A stretch of DNA of 64,000 nucleotides from Gordonia liuliyuniae (GTDB lineage: Bacteria; Actinomycetota; Actinomycetes; Mycobacteriales; Mycobacteriaceae). The stretch's first letter is position 1. Each line of letters begins with the position of its first letter. This document shows, piece after piece, positions 9,169-19,059 of the stretch. Under the pieces are notes generated by a model. The model was not told the origin of the DNA and did not search any database. It saw only the letters and a program-made list of their open reading frames with translations. Made by a program: the position numbers and the translations under genes. The stretch lies in assembly GCF_021739025.1 (NCBI RefSeq), contig NZ_JAKKOT010000002.1, forward strand, positions 744,001 through 808,000, given 5' to 3'.

Positions 9169-9696
9169 TCAGCGGCTCATCGGATCACGTGCCGGCGGGA
9201 TCTGCGGGTGGGCGACGCCGCCGGTCGACGACTTCTCCCGGCCCGGAACCACGCTGCTGATCTCCGACAACGATTCGATGGTCTTCTCGGGCTTCCGCAG
9301 CTTCCGGAACAAGATGTAGCCGGCGACGATCGCGGCGATCGACACGAACAGCAAGATCAGGAAGACGATGCCGAACGCGGCCCACGTCGGCAGCCACAGG
9401 TCGAGCAGGAAGCCGAGGAATACGAAGAAGAACAAGCTCGCATACAGGAGGAGGACGGCTGCGCCGACGATCAAGCCGGTGCCCGCACCTGCCTTCTTCG
9501 CCTCGTTGACGAGTTCGGACTTGGCGAGTGCGACCTCGGCCCGGAACAGCGTCGACACGTTGGCCGACGCGTCCTTGACGAGATTGCCGATGGTCGGCTC
9601 GCCGTCCTTGCCGAGGTTGGCATCCGACATCGGAATAGACGGGACGCGCGGAGCGTCGGCGGGCTGCGGAGGCCAGGTGTCCTGATTGCCGCTCAC
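9169..9696 (-). CDS. Phage-holin-family membrane protein (Rv3669-like)
   Basis: A 175-residue protein with a soluble N-terminus, an amphipathic region (LVKDASANVSTLFRAEVALA) and two hydrophobic hairpin segments around residues 75-105 and 107-140. This is the layout of the actinobacterial Phage_holin_3_6/DUF1469 family, which is chromosomal and not necessarily lytic. The GTG at 9696 has a strong AAGGGAG five bases upstream, so the longer frame to 9804 is rejected. It lies between acs and the alpha/beta hydrolase on the same strand. Confidence 0.8.
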   Translation of the reverse strand: MSGNQDTWPPQPADAPRVPSIPMSDANLGKDGEPTIGNLVKDASANVSTLFRAEVALAKSELVNEAKKAGAGTGLIVGAAVLLLYASLFFFVFLGFLLDLWLPTWAAFGIVFLILLFVSIAAIVAGYILFRKLRKPEKTIESLSEISSVVPGREKSSTGGVAHPQIPPARDPMSR

Positions 9697-9834
9697 GAGT
9701 TCTCCCTTGCTGAACGTTGGTCGGCCTTCATGTTGCCATGCCTGAAGTTTCGAGCCGACGCCCACACGCGGATCGAGGGCATTAACCTCCGCGGTCGACC
9801 GCACGCCTGCTCTGTCGCGGGGGCCTGCCGCAGC

Positions 9835-9872
9835 CGATCGAGCGGAGTCGCGATCACGACTCCGCTCGATCG
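9835..9872. terminator. 16-bp perfect hairpin downstream of acs
   Basis: cgatcgagcggagtcg at 9835-9850 pairs perfectly with 9857-9872 around a six-base loop. It lies 28 bases beyond the acs stop, and probably terminates acs before the holin-family gene. Confidence 0.8.
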
Positions 9873-9900
9873 GGGTGGGCCGACCAGGCCCTGAAGACGG

Positions 9901-11841
<1,941 letters not shown>

Positions 11842-11930
11842 TCCTCGTCTGCCTTTCCTTGTCGAACTGCCGCGCTGAGAGCACGTCGGCCACCGCGCAC
11901 AGTGTTGTCTGGCACCGGATGCCGCCTACC

Positions 11931-11946
11931 TGTGAGGGTAGTCACT
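11931..11946. promoter_or_regulatory. Crp/GlxR-like operator before acs
   Basis: TGTGA-gggtag-TCACT matches nine of the ten fixed bases of the TGTGA-N6-TCACA consensus. It sits in the 251-base divergent gap between acs and the Fic-like gene, 90 bases from the acs start. acs genes are frequent Crp targets. Confidence 0.55.
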
Positions 11947-12092
11947 GTACGTTGCAAGCGCGTAGCGGGTAGCGACCGTGAGCGGCACTGGCGCGATGAA
12001 CGGTCGCTCGAGCACGATGGGTGGATGCTGCGCGAGGTCGAGCCGTCGACGCATCGCACGACGGCGCGGCGGACGCATATATCGTGGCCGGT

Positions 12093-12845
12093 GTGAGTGT
12101 TGATCCGCTGGCCCCGCTGCTTGACCTGCCCGACGTCCGCGATGCCGCGGAGTTGGCACGCGACGCGTTGGGAGTGGTGCATCGGCATCGCACCAACCTG
12201 CGCGGGTGGGACAAGACATCGCGCGAGGCGTCGTGGCGTGCGGGTCGTTCGTCCGCAGCCATCGAAGGCGGCAGCGTCGAACTGCAGCGCGACGCACAGT
12301 TCGACGATCCGATCACCGAAGGCGCGATCCGGGTGGCCCAGGCTCTCGACACCGACGGGATCGACCAGCTCGTGTCGGTGTTTCGTCGCGCCCCTGCGCA
12401 GGCTCTCGCTCGACTGCACACGCTCGCCGCAGCCGGCGTCGTCGACGATCCTGAACTGCTCGGCCGTCCACGGTCGGATCCTCATATCGCGCAGCGTCTG
12501 GACTTCCTCGGTCAGCTCATCACCGGCGGGACGACGGTCCCCGCACCGGTGGTGGCGGCGATCGTCCACGGCGAACTGCTGTCGTTGGCCCCGTTCACCG
12601 AGGGGAACGGCGTGGTCGCACGCGGGGCGTCGCGCCTAGTGTCCGCGTCGACGGGCCTGGATCCGCATCTGCTCGGCGTCCCCGAAGTGACGTGGTTGAA
12701 ACGCATCGGCGAGTACCGCGAACTGTCGACGACGTTCGGCACCGGCGACCCTTCCGCAATCGGAGCGTGGATCGTCCTGTGTTGTGAGGCGATGGAGGCG
12801 GGGGCCGTCGAAGCCAAGTCGATCGCCGACGCGGCCGCTGGCTGA
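12093..12845 (+). CDS. Fic-fold protein lacking the catalytic histidine (Rv3662c-like)
   Basis: A 250-residue protein resembling the Fic/Doc fold. An N-terminal SSAAIEGGS fits the inhibitory-helix motif (S/T-xxx-E) of class II Fic enzymes. The core LAPFTEGNGVVARGASRLV aligns with HxFx(D/E)GNGRxxR, but Ala or Leu replaces the catalytic His and Val the first Arg, so canonical AMP transfer is unlikely. It sits where Mtb has Rv3662c. The GTG at 12093 is chosen by size against the relative; no strong ribosome binding site is seen, and the frame is open to an ATG at 12021. It ends at a large hairpin. Confidence 0.7.
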   Translation: MSVDPLAPLLDLPDVRDAAELARDALGVVHRHRTNLRGWDKTSREASWRAGRSSAAIEGGSVELQRDAQFDDPITEGAIRVAQALDTDGIDQLVSVFRRAPAQALARLHTLAAAGVVDDPELLGRPRSDPHIAQRLDFLGQLITGGTTVPAPVVAAIVHGELLSLAPFTEGNGVVARGASRLVSASTGLDPHLLGVPEVTWLKRIGEYRELSTTFGTGDPSAIGAWIVLCCEAMEAGAVEAKSIADAAAG

Positions 12846-12848
12846 GTT

Positions 12849-12896
12849 GCACACGATAACGAGCCGCACACGATAACGCGCCTGCACACGATTGCG
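12849..12896. repeat. Three direct repeats gcacacgataacg
   Basis: gcacacgataacg begins at 12849 and 12866, and a degenerate copy (gcacacgattgcg) at 12884, spaced 17 and 18 bases. They start three bases after the stop of the Fic-like gene and lead into the hairpin at 12894. Confidence 0.8.
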
Positions 12897-12941
12897 GGCG
12901 GTGCCGGTGGTCGATTGTCATCTCGACCGGGCACCGCCCGC
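12894..12941. terminator. 12-bp perfect hairpin after Fic-like gene
   Basis: gcgggcggtgcc at 12894-12905 pairs with 12930-12941; an inner GGTCGA/TCGACC pair extends the stem. It is the likely terminator of the + strand gene. Confidence 0.75.
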
Positions 12942-13269
12942 GAGCACGAGCGAAAGTTACCAGGCGTGCTGGGTGGGTTGTGTGGGCCGCCTCGGCGTTC
13001 CCAAGTCCACCTCAACGTGTACTCGAAATACAGCGACGCTTTCCCTGTGTGAGTTCACGAATGGTGGCCGAGGGTTCGCAGGCGCACAACGCTTCTGCCA
13101 ATGCGGCGTGCTCCGCGTGGGTGCTTGCCGCCCGTGCTGGGAACCTCAGATCCGGGGGCTCAGGCCTTCTCTGCTGGCCTGAACTTTGCCGTCTGTGATT
13201 CCGTAACCACATTCTTACCCTGTGACTGTCGTCACTGCAAGGGGTTCGACGGAAATCGATCGAGATCGA
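12942..13269. other. 328-base stretch without a recognisable gene
   Basis: No convincing coding frame is seen on either strand; the short open frames at 12892-13182 (+) and 13012-13212 (-) have no family features. The stretch does contain a 7-bp stem (tcaggcc 13160-13166 / ggcctga 13176-13182) and a Crp-like site, TGTGA-N6-TCACT, at 13221-13236, although no gene start faces it. It may hold an unannotated transcript or the 3' region of the HAD gene. Confidence 0.5.
13221..13236. promoter_or_regulatory. Crp/GlxR-like site in a gene-free stretch
   Basis: TGTGA-ctgtcg-TCACT is the same nine-of-ten match to the consensus as the site before acs. It lies 34 bases beyond the 3' end of the HAD-hydrolase gene, where no annotated start lies. 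Confidence 0.4.
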
Positions 13270-14088
13270 TCAGGCGGCGCGAAGCTGCAGGTGACGGGCC
13301 TGGTGGCGGTGATAGATGACCGCTGCGGCGGCGATCGCTCCGATCCCTGTGGCGCACAGTGCTCCTCGTCCGAGTGTGCCGGGACTCGGCCGGTGGGAGG
13401 CGGCTGCGGGAGTAGCGAAGTCGAGGATCTCCCATTCGTTATCGGCGGCGTGACGGCGGAGAGTTCTGCCTGGATTCACGACTGCCGGCCTGCCGACGGC
13501 GTCGAGCATGGGGAGGTCGGTGGCGGAATCGGAGTAGGCGTAGCACTGGCTCAAGTCGTATCCGCGCTCGGCCGCCAACTCTTCGACGACGGCGGCCTTC
13601 TCGTCGCCGTAACAGTAGAAGTCGAGATCGCCGGAGTAGAGGCCGTCGATCACGCGCATGATGCTGGCGCGGACGATGTCGACGCCGAGCAGGTCGCCGA
13701 TCGGCTCGACCATCTCGATGCCCGATGCCGAGATCAGCACGACGTCGTGGCCGGCGTCCTTGTGTTGCTCGATCAGTTCGAGGGCCTCCGGGAACACGAC
13801 CGGGCGCACCACGTCGTCGAGGGTTTCGGCGACGATCGACCGCACTTGCGCGGCGTCCCAGCCGGTGGACATGTCGGTCACGTGTTTGCGGAGCTTGTCG
13901 ACGTGGTTCTCGTCGGCGGCGGTCAGCAGGAACTGGAGTTGCGCTATTCCGGACCGCAGCATCGTGCGGCGCGACAGGAGTCCGCCCTCGTAGAACGGGC
14001 GCGTGAATGCGAGGGCACTGGAGCGCGCGATGACCGTCTTGTCGAGGTCGAAGAAGGCGGCGATGCGCGTAGGCTGTGCCGTGGTCAC
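13270..14088 (-). CDS. HAD-IB family phosphatase, SerB-like with C-terminal membrane helix (Rv3661-like)
   Basis: A 272-residue HAD hydrolase. Motif I FFDLDKTVIA supplies the nucleophile Asp, motif II is ISAS, and motif IV YSDSATDLPML. The family (HAD-IB, PGPase/SerB branch) dephosphorylates small molecules or lipid head groups; a hydrophobic stretch near the C-terminus (GALCATGIGAIAAAAVIY) suggests membrane attachment. The frame is open far upstream, but the GTG at 14088 fits the orthologue and has TACGAT seven bases before it and no ribosome binding site, suggesting a leaderless mRNA. The 6C RNA is divergent to it. Confidence 0.85.
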   Translation of the reverse strand: MTTAQPTRIAAFFDLDKTVIARSSALAFTRPFYEGGLLSRRTMLRSGIAQLQFLLTAADENHVDKLRKHVTDMSTGWDAAQVRSIVAETLDDVVRPVVFPEALELIEQHKDAGHDVVLISASGIEMVEPIGDLLGVDIVRASIMRVIDGLYSGDLDFYCYGDEKAAVVEELAAERGYDLSQCYAYSDSATDLPMLDAVGRPAVVNPGRTLRRHAADNEWEILDFATPAAASHRPSPGTLGRGALCATGIGAIAAAAVIYHRHQARHLQLRAA

Positions 14089-14149
14089 GTTCGATATCGT
14101 ACATCGCCGGAATGTGATCCACGGAACACGAAATGGGTAATAGTTGGAC

Positions 14150-14179
14150 TTGCAATCTTCGCGTCGGCGCGTGTAACTT
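14150..14179 (+). promoter_or_regulatory. Promoter of 6C RNA
   Basis: TTGCAA at 14150-14155 and TAACTT at 14174-14179, 18 bases apart, form a sigma70/SigA-like promoter pointing at the 6C hairpins. Transcription would start near 14186. Confidence 0.6.
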
Positions 14180-14185
14180 GGGGTT

Positions 14186-14280
14186 TGTCCGGCAATGCCG
14201 GAAGCATTCAGCCCGACCCCCCGGGGCTGAACTGCTGATGACCCCGGCCTCCTCCCCCCTGGCCGGGGTCGTCTTCTATT
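14186..14280 (+). ncRNA. 6C RNA (actinobacterial sRNA, B11 in M. tuberculosis)
   Basis: Two hairpins each present six consecutive C in the loop, the defining mark of 6C RNA. Hairpin one pairs 14207-14214 with 14224-14231 and has C at 14217-14222. Hairpin two pairs 14240-14249 with 14261-14270 and has C at 14254-14259, followed by a T-rich run (gtcttctatt) that completes a terminator. A small stem, ccggc-aat-gccgg, lies at 14189-14201. The location between the Rv3661-like and ssd genes is the same as that of sRNA B11 in M. tuberculosis, where it acts on stress-regulated mRNAs through its C-rich loops. Confidence 0.92.
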
Positions 14281-14391
14281 CTGAGGCCTTTCTGTACGGC
14301 TGATCGAGCATTTCTCTCGCCGTGAATCGAATTCTCCAGGCTGTTTGAGACGTTTCCCAGTATTCGTCGCGCTCCGGGCGTATGTTCTACT

Positions 14392-15252
14392 GACAAGCTG
14401 CCGGAGCATTACAATTTCTTCAGCGGAATCCCCTATGAACTGCAGCATCCCGGCGGATCGCTGCCCGGGTCCAACGACTTCGGCTGTACGCCGACGCCGG
14501 AGCATCCGCGCCCGGTGATTCTCGTGCACGGGACCGGCGGCGCGCAGGCGACCAATTGGGGGCCGTACCCGGCGCTCCTCTCCAATCGCGGATACTGCGT
14601 CTTCGCCCTGATCTATGGAGCGATCCCGGGAGCTCCGTGGCCGGTCAACCAGATCGGCGGCTTGGGCAAGCAGGACGTCAGCGCTCGACAGCTCGACCGT
14701 TTCGTCGACAAGGTTCTCGCAGCCACCGGTGCCGAAACCGTCGATCTCATCGGCCATTCCCAGGGCACCTACATGCCGACGTACTACGTGAAGTTCCTCG
14801 GCGGAGCCGAGAAGGTGACCAAGTACGTCTCGCTCGCACCATTGTGGCGTGGCGCGGCGAGCACCGTCCCCATCCCGAACATCGGAAGAATGCTCGGTGC
14901 GATCGACATGCCGGTCTGCACCGGTTGCGGCGGCATGATGGCGGGGTCGGCGATGAACAAGAAGATATGGGCAGGCGGCAGCCCGTACGTGACGGGAATC
15001 GACTACACGAACATCATGACGCGCGGCGACGAGTTCGTCGTCCCGTACACCTCGGGCTACGTGAAGCCGCGCGCAGGCGAATCGGTCGCCAACATCGTCG
15101 TCCAGCAGGGCTGCGCCAAGGACTTCAGCGACCATTTGGCCATCGCGAGTTCGCGCCGCGCCGCCTACCACGTGCTCAATGCGCTCGATCCGGCGCATCC
15201 GGTCACCGTGCCATGCGAGTACGTCGCACCGTTCACCGGGCAGCACTTCTGA
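14392..15252 (+). pseudogene. 5'-truncated secreted lipase (triacylglycerol lipase family)
   Basis: From about 14392 the frame reads as a secreted actinobacterial lipase: DKLPEHYNFFSGIPYEL, then the oxyanion LVHGTGG, the nucleophile elbow GHSQG, and a final His near DHLAIAS. Homologues carry a signal peptide before this, but the frame is blocked by a TGA at 14323-14325 and has no ATG, GTG or TTG before the GTG at 14515, which would delete the mature N-terminus. Either the signal-peptide end was lost or a frameshift hides it. The catalytic part is intact, so decay is recent or a rare start is used. Confidence 0.6.
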
Positions 15253-15330
15253 GTTACGGGCAGGGTGGTTGAGCGACTGCCTTGGCTGTTGAGTACCCGA
15301 CGGGGCTACTGACCTGGAGAGATACCAGCC

Positions 15331-15339
15331 TGTGGATAA
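15331..15339 (-). other. Single consensus DnaA box
   Basis: TGTGGATAA is the exact complement of the TTATCCACA DnaA box, 41 bases before the ssd start. It is alone, so it is not an origin; it could bind DnaA at the ssd promoter or be chance. Confidence 0.3.
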
Positions 15340-15379
15340 CGGGCTTTTCGATGTGCGGTGATCGACGCATCATCAGGCC

Positions 15380-16429
15380 ATGACTGATGTCCTGCTGGTC
15401 CTCACCGACAACACACTCCACTCCGACCTCGCACGCTGCGCCGCGGCCGCCGGATACACGATGGTGATCGGCGACGCGGTGTCGTGCCGCCACGACTGGC
15501 TGCGTGCGTGCGCGGTGGTCGTCGACGCCGACGCGACGGCGGTCCTCGCCGTCCTGCACCCGCCGAAGCGTCCGGCCGTGGTGGTCGTCGGAGCCTCCGA
15601 CGACGACCCGCGCGCGTGGCAGACCGGACTCGCGTTGGGGGCGCAGGGCGGATTCGTCCTCCCGGACGAAGAGGCCGGCCTGGTCGGCGCCCTCTCGGAG
15701 TTCCGGCGGCCGGTCCGTCGGCCCGCGGGCGCGGTCGCGGTGATCGGCGGGCACGGGGGAGCGGGGGCGTCGTCGCTGGCCGCTGCCGTCGCGCTGGTCG
15801 CTGCGCGCGACGGTGAGCGCGTCCTGCTGCTCGACGCCGACCAGTCCGGTGCTGGAGCCGACCTGATCCTGGGGGTGGAGGACGAGCCGGGCCTGCGGTG
15901 GCCGGACGTCACCGGCGAGACCGGAGCCATCGCGGGGCCGGCGTTGCGCGCCGCACTTCCCGGGGTCGGGCGGGTCAGCGTGATGACGTCCGCGCGTGAC
16001 GATGTCGAACCGTTGCGGCCCGACACCGTGCTCGCCGTGGTCGACGCCGGACGGAGCGCGGGTGATGTGGTCGTCGCCGACGTGGGACGCGAACCGGGGC
16101 CGGTCGCTGCGGCCCTCGTCGACAGCGCGGACTTCGCTGTCGTCGTGACCACCGCATCCGTTCACTCCGTCGCGGCCACACGTCGTACGGCCGCTCGGCT
16201 CGTTCCCGAACGCGACGTCGTGCTCGTGGTCCGCGGGCCGTCGCCCGGCGGCCTTCGGGCGAGCGACGTGGCGGCCGCCATCGGGTTGCCGCTGCTCGGC
16301 GGGTATCGGCCCGAGCGCGCCCTCCCACAGCGGTGCGAGGGCTCGGGGTTGTCGCTGCGGTCCCGCAGCCCGCTGACGGCGGCCGCACAGGACGTCTACC
16401 GTCGGCTGCATGCGGGAGCGGCGCGATGA
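15380..16429 (+). CDS. ssd: Septum-site-determining / TadZ-like ATPase (Ssd, Rv3660c-like)
   Basis: A 349-residue MinD/ParA-superfamily protein with a receiver-like N-terminus (residues 1-115) and a deviant Walker A, GGHGGAGASSLAAA, near residue 124. Proteins of this type stand first in actinobacterial tad loci as TadZ/CpaE equivalents that place the pilus machine; in M. tuberculosis the orthologue Ssd also inhibits septation. The invariant second Lys of Walker A is not present (GASS), typical of this branch. It overlaps tadA by ATGA, so it belongs to the pilus operon. Confidence 0.88.
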   Translation: MTDVLLVLTDNTLHSDLARCAAAAGYTMVIGDAVSCRHDWLRACAVVVDADATAVLAVLHPPKRPAVVVVGASDDDPRAWQTGLALGAQGGFVLPDEEAGLVGALSEFRRPVRRPAGAVAVIGGHGGAGASSLAAAVALVAARDGERVLLLDADQSGAGADLILGVEDEPGLRWPDVTGETGAIAGPALRAALPGVGRVSVMTSARDDVEPLRPDTVLAVVDAGRSAGDVVVADVGREPGPVAAALVDSADFAVVVTTASVHSVAATRRTAARLVPERDVVLVVRGPSPGGLRASDVAAAIGLPLLGGYRPERALPQRCEGSGLSLRSRSPLTAAAQDVYRRLHAGAAR

Positions 16430-17604
16430 CCGCCGTCGGACGCGCCGACCTGCTGGATCGGGTTCGCGACCGGTTGGCGACACAGACCAGTGACCCCGAG
16501 CCCGCGGTGATCGCGGACGCGATCCGGGCGGAGTCGGGCGGGCTGCTCGGTGACACCGATCTGCTCGACGTGCTGCGGTATCTGCAGACCGAGATGGTCG
16601 GTGCGGGACGGTTGGAGGGGCTGCTCGCCGACCCGGATGTCACCGACGTCCTCGTCGTCGGGCCCGACCGCGTCTGGGCCGACCGCGGCGACGGGCTGGA
16701 GCTGACCGGCGTGCGGTTCGATGACGAGGCCTCGGCGCGGCGGCTCGCGGGCCGTCTGGCCCTCGGCGCGGGCCGACGACTCGACGAGGCTCAGCCCTGG
16801 GTCGACGGACAGTTGGCGGGAGTCGGACGACGGGACGTGACCGTCCGCTTGCACGCGGTGATCCCGCCGCTGGCTGTCGACGGCACGTGCATCTCGTTGC
16901 GCGTTCTGCGCGGCGCGACTCAGACTTTCGACGCGTTGGTGAAGACGGGGTCGATCCCCGGCGAAGCCGCCGACCTGCTCCGTGAGGCGGTCGCGGCCAG
17001 GCTCGCGTTCCTCATCGTCGGCGGCACCGGATCCGGGAAGACGACGCTGCTCAACGCACTCCTCGGCCAGGTGGATCCGGGTGACCGCGTCGTCACCGTC
17101 GAAGACGCGTCCGAACTCGCGCCGCAGCACCCGCACATCGTGCGGCTCGTGTCCCGGAACGCGAACGTCGAGGGTGTGGGGAACGTGCCGGTCCGGGCCC
17201 TCGTCCGGCAGGCGTTGCGGATGAGGCCGGACCGGATCGTCGTCGGCGAGGTGCGGGGCGCTGAGGTGATCGACCTCCTGATCGCGCTCAACACCGGGCA
17301 CGACGGGTGTGCGGGAACTCTGCACGCGAACTCGACGTCGGAGGTCCCGGCTCGGATGGAGGCGCTCGCCGCGCTGGGTGGCATGGACCGGGCCGCGCTG
17401 CACAGTCAGCTGGCCGCGGCGATCCAACTCGTCCTCGGGTTGGGTCGGGACCGCGACGGACACCGAGGTCTCCTCGAGATCGGTCTTCTGACCCGGGCCG
17501 ACGACGGACTCACCACGATCGAACGGGCGTGGTCGAGGCGGTCTGGGTTCACGGCGGCGCGAGCCCGGATCGACGCATTGATCGCCGACAGGCGGCCGCG
17601 ATGA
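16426..17604 (+). CDS. tadA: Pilus assembly secretion ATPase TadA/CpaF
   Basis: A 392-residue type II/IV secretion ATPase. Walker A GGTGSGKTTLLNALL lies at about residue 200, the Asp box VTVEDASEL follows, and Walker B IVVGEVRGAEV and the His box GHDGCAGTLHANS complete the set. It powers assembly of Flp/Tad pili at the inner face of the membrane. The ATG at 16426 overlaps the ssd stop; the gene overlaps tadB by ATGA. The final 40 residues are Arg-rich, as in other actinobacterial TadA proteins. Confidence 0.94.
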   Translation: MTAVGRADLLDRVRDRLATQTSDPEPAVIADAIRAESGGLLGDTDLLDVLRYLQTEMVGAGRLEGLLADPDVTDVLVVGPDRVWADRGDGLELTGVRFDDEASARRLAGRLALGAGRRLDEAQPWVDGQLAGVGRRDVTVRLHAVIPPLAVDGTCISLRVLRGATQTFDALVKTGSIPGEAADLLREAVAARLAFLIVGGTGSGKTTLLNALLGQVDPGDRVVTVEDASELAPQHPHIVRLVSRNANVEGVGNVPVRALVRQALRMRPDRIVVGEVRGAEVIDLLIALNTGHDGCAGTLHANSTSEVPARMEALAALGGMDRAALHSQLAAAIQLVLGLGRDRDGHRGLLEIGLLTRADDGLTTIERAWSRRSGFTAARARIDALIADRRPR

Positions 17605-18389
17605 CCGCGGCCTTTCTCGCGGCAGGCGGGATCGGTCTGCTGTTGTGGCCGAGGCCCGCCGTCTGGTCGCGGCTTCCGTCTGCCGAGCGGCATCGGCAGA
17701 GTCGACGCGTCGACCCGGTGTGGCTGTTCGCGGCGGCTCCGGTCCTGGCTGCTGCCGTGGTCGGCGTCGGTCCGGGGATTGCTATCGGGATCGTCGCCGT
17801 CACGGCGATCGCGCTGCGGCGTCGAGCGGTGCGTCGCGCAGAACTGGACCGTCGCCGTGATGAGCTGCGGCGTGCGTTGTCGTTCATGATCGCCGAGATG
17901 TCGGTCGGTGCCCCGGTTGTCCTCGCCTGTCGCAGTGCTGCTGACGAACTCGCGGGCGACGGCCCGTCGCCGGTCTCGACGGAACTGGCGCGAATGGCTG
18001 CGCGAGCCGAACTCGGCGGTGACCCGGCCGACGCGGCCGCCTGCGGAGCAGGCGACGTCGGAATCGATCGATTGGCGACCGCGTGGGCCGCGTCGTCGAG
18101 TCGGGGCCTTCCGATGGCAGATTTGTTGCAGATGCTCCGTTCGGATCTGTCGGCTCGTGCCGATCACGCGTCGCGGACCCGTGCCGGCCTGGCCGGCCCG
18201 CGGGCGACGGCGATGGTGTTGGCGTTGCTGCCGGCCTTGGGGATCGGACTCGGGCATCTGATGGGGGCTGCGCCGCTCGCGGTGCTGTTGTCTCCGGGGA
18301 TCGGAGCCATCCTGCTGGTGGTGGGCGCCGCACTCGTGTCGGCGGGGGTCTGGTGGACGAACGCGATCACCGAGAAGGCCCTCCGATGA
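17601..18389 (+). CDS. tadB: Tad pilus platform protein TadB-like (Rv3658c-like)
   Basis: A 262-residue membrane protein of the GspF/T2SSF family: N-terminal membrane segments (AAFLAAGGIGLLLWP and VWLFAAAPVLAAAVVGVGP), a cytoplasmic helical domain starting near DELRRALSFMIAEM, and C-terminal membrane segments (ATAMVLALLPALGIGLGHLM and further). It forms half of the inner-membrane platform with TadC. It is coupled to tadA and tadC by four-base overlaps. Confidence 0.88.
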   Translation: MTAAFLAAGGIGLLLWPRPAVWSRLPSAERHRQSRRVDPVWLFAAAPVLAAAVVGVGPGIAIGIVAVTAIALRRRAVRRAELDRRRDELRRALSFMIAEMSVGAPVVLACRSAADELAGDGPSPVSTELARMAARAELGGDPADAAACGAGDVGIDRLATAWAASSSRGLPMADLLQMLRSDLSARADHASRTRAGLAGPRATAMVLALLPALGIGLGHLMGAAPLAVLLSPGIGAILLVVGAALVSAGVWWTNAITEKALR

Positions 18390-18970
18390 CGGTGCTCGTC
18401 GTCGCCCTGTTCGCCGCCGCCGGTCTCTGGATGTGGCCGTCCGCCGACTGGGTGCTTGCTCGCGTCGTCGACCGGCCGACCAAGGTCCGTGAGGCGCGGT
18501 GGTTGGGTAGGTCCCGCGCCGGCCCGGATCCGTTCGACGTCGCCGCGACGTACGACCTGTTCGCTGTCTGCCTGCGCGCTGGACTGCCGGTCGCCGCGGC
18601 CGCCGAGGTCGCTGCCGAGCACGCGCCGCCGGTCATCGGCGAGCCGATGGCGCGTGCCGCCGATCTGCTCGCGCTCGGCGCCGACGGTCAGACGGCATGG
18701 GCCGTCGACGCGGCAGGCGACGAGTCGTTCGCCGAACTCGCGGCCCTCGCGCGTCGCGCGGCGCGGGCCGGGGCGTCCCTCGCGGACGGCGTCGCCGAAC
18801 TGGCGTCGGCGACGCGTCGTCGTGCAGCGGACGAGGCCGTGGAGGCGGCGGAGAAGGCCGGCGTCAAAGTGAGCGGTCCCCTCGGTCTGTGCTTCCTTCC
18901 GGCGTTCGTCTGCCTGGGTATCGTGCCTGTCGTGATCGGCCTCGCCGCCGGGATGCTGACGTCGGTGTAG
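18386..18970 (+). CDS. tadC: Tad pilus platform protein TadC-like (Rv3657c-like)
   Basis: A 194-residue short GspF-family protein: an N-terminal hydrophobic start, a cytoplasmic T2SSF-like helical stretch (YDLFAVCLRAGLPVAAAAE through LASATRRRAADEAVEAAEKA) and a C-terminal membrane segment (LCFLPAFVCLGIVPVVIGLA). The reduced size is usual for actinobacterial TadC. The gene is followed by an 89-base gap with a fresh ribosome binding site before the pilin gene. Confidence 0.86.
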   Translation: MTVLVVALFAAAGLWMWPSADWVLARVVDRPTKVREARWLGRSRAGPDPFDVAATYDLFAVCLRAGLPVAAAAEVAAEHAPPVIGEPMARAADLLALGADGQTAWAVDAAGDESFAELAALARRAARAGASLADGVAELASATRRRAADEAVEAAEKAGVKVSGPLGLCFLPAFVCLGIVPVVIGLAAGMLTSV

Positions 18971-19059
18971 CCCTGTGGAATCCGATGGAACTGGATGTCC
19001 GCGGCGTGCGTCTGACCTTGTGAGGGCTCGAGACGCGAGCCCGACATGAGGGGGACGAC

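Noticed and set aside
9169..9696. Holin-family gene as a sign of a prophage at 9 kb
   Set aside because: The family is chromosomal in mycolic-acid actinomycetes in this very position, and no other phage gene is near.
14208..14396. 62-codon minus-strand frame across the 6C RNA
   Set aside because: It is the complement of the RNA hairpins; no ribosome binding site or protein-like character.
14089..15246. 5' extension of the HAD-hydrolase frame to 15246
   Set aside because: The extension would run antisense to the lipase and 6C RNA and has low-complexity content; homology starts at 14088.
15331..15339. Replication origin suggested by a DnaA box
   Set aside because: Only one box, no dnaA, dnaN or AT-rich unwinding element nearby.
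15254..16483. 409-codon minus-strand frame opposite ssd
   Set aside because: Arg/Gly/His-rich shadow without domain features; ssd on the + strand is clear.
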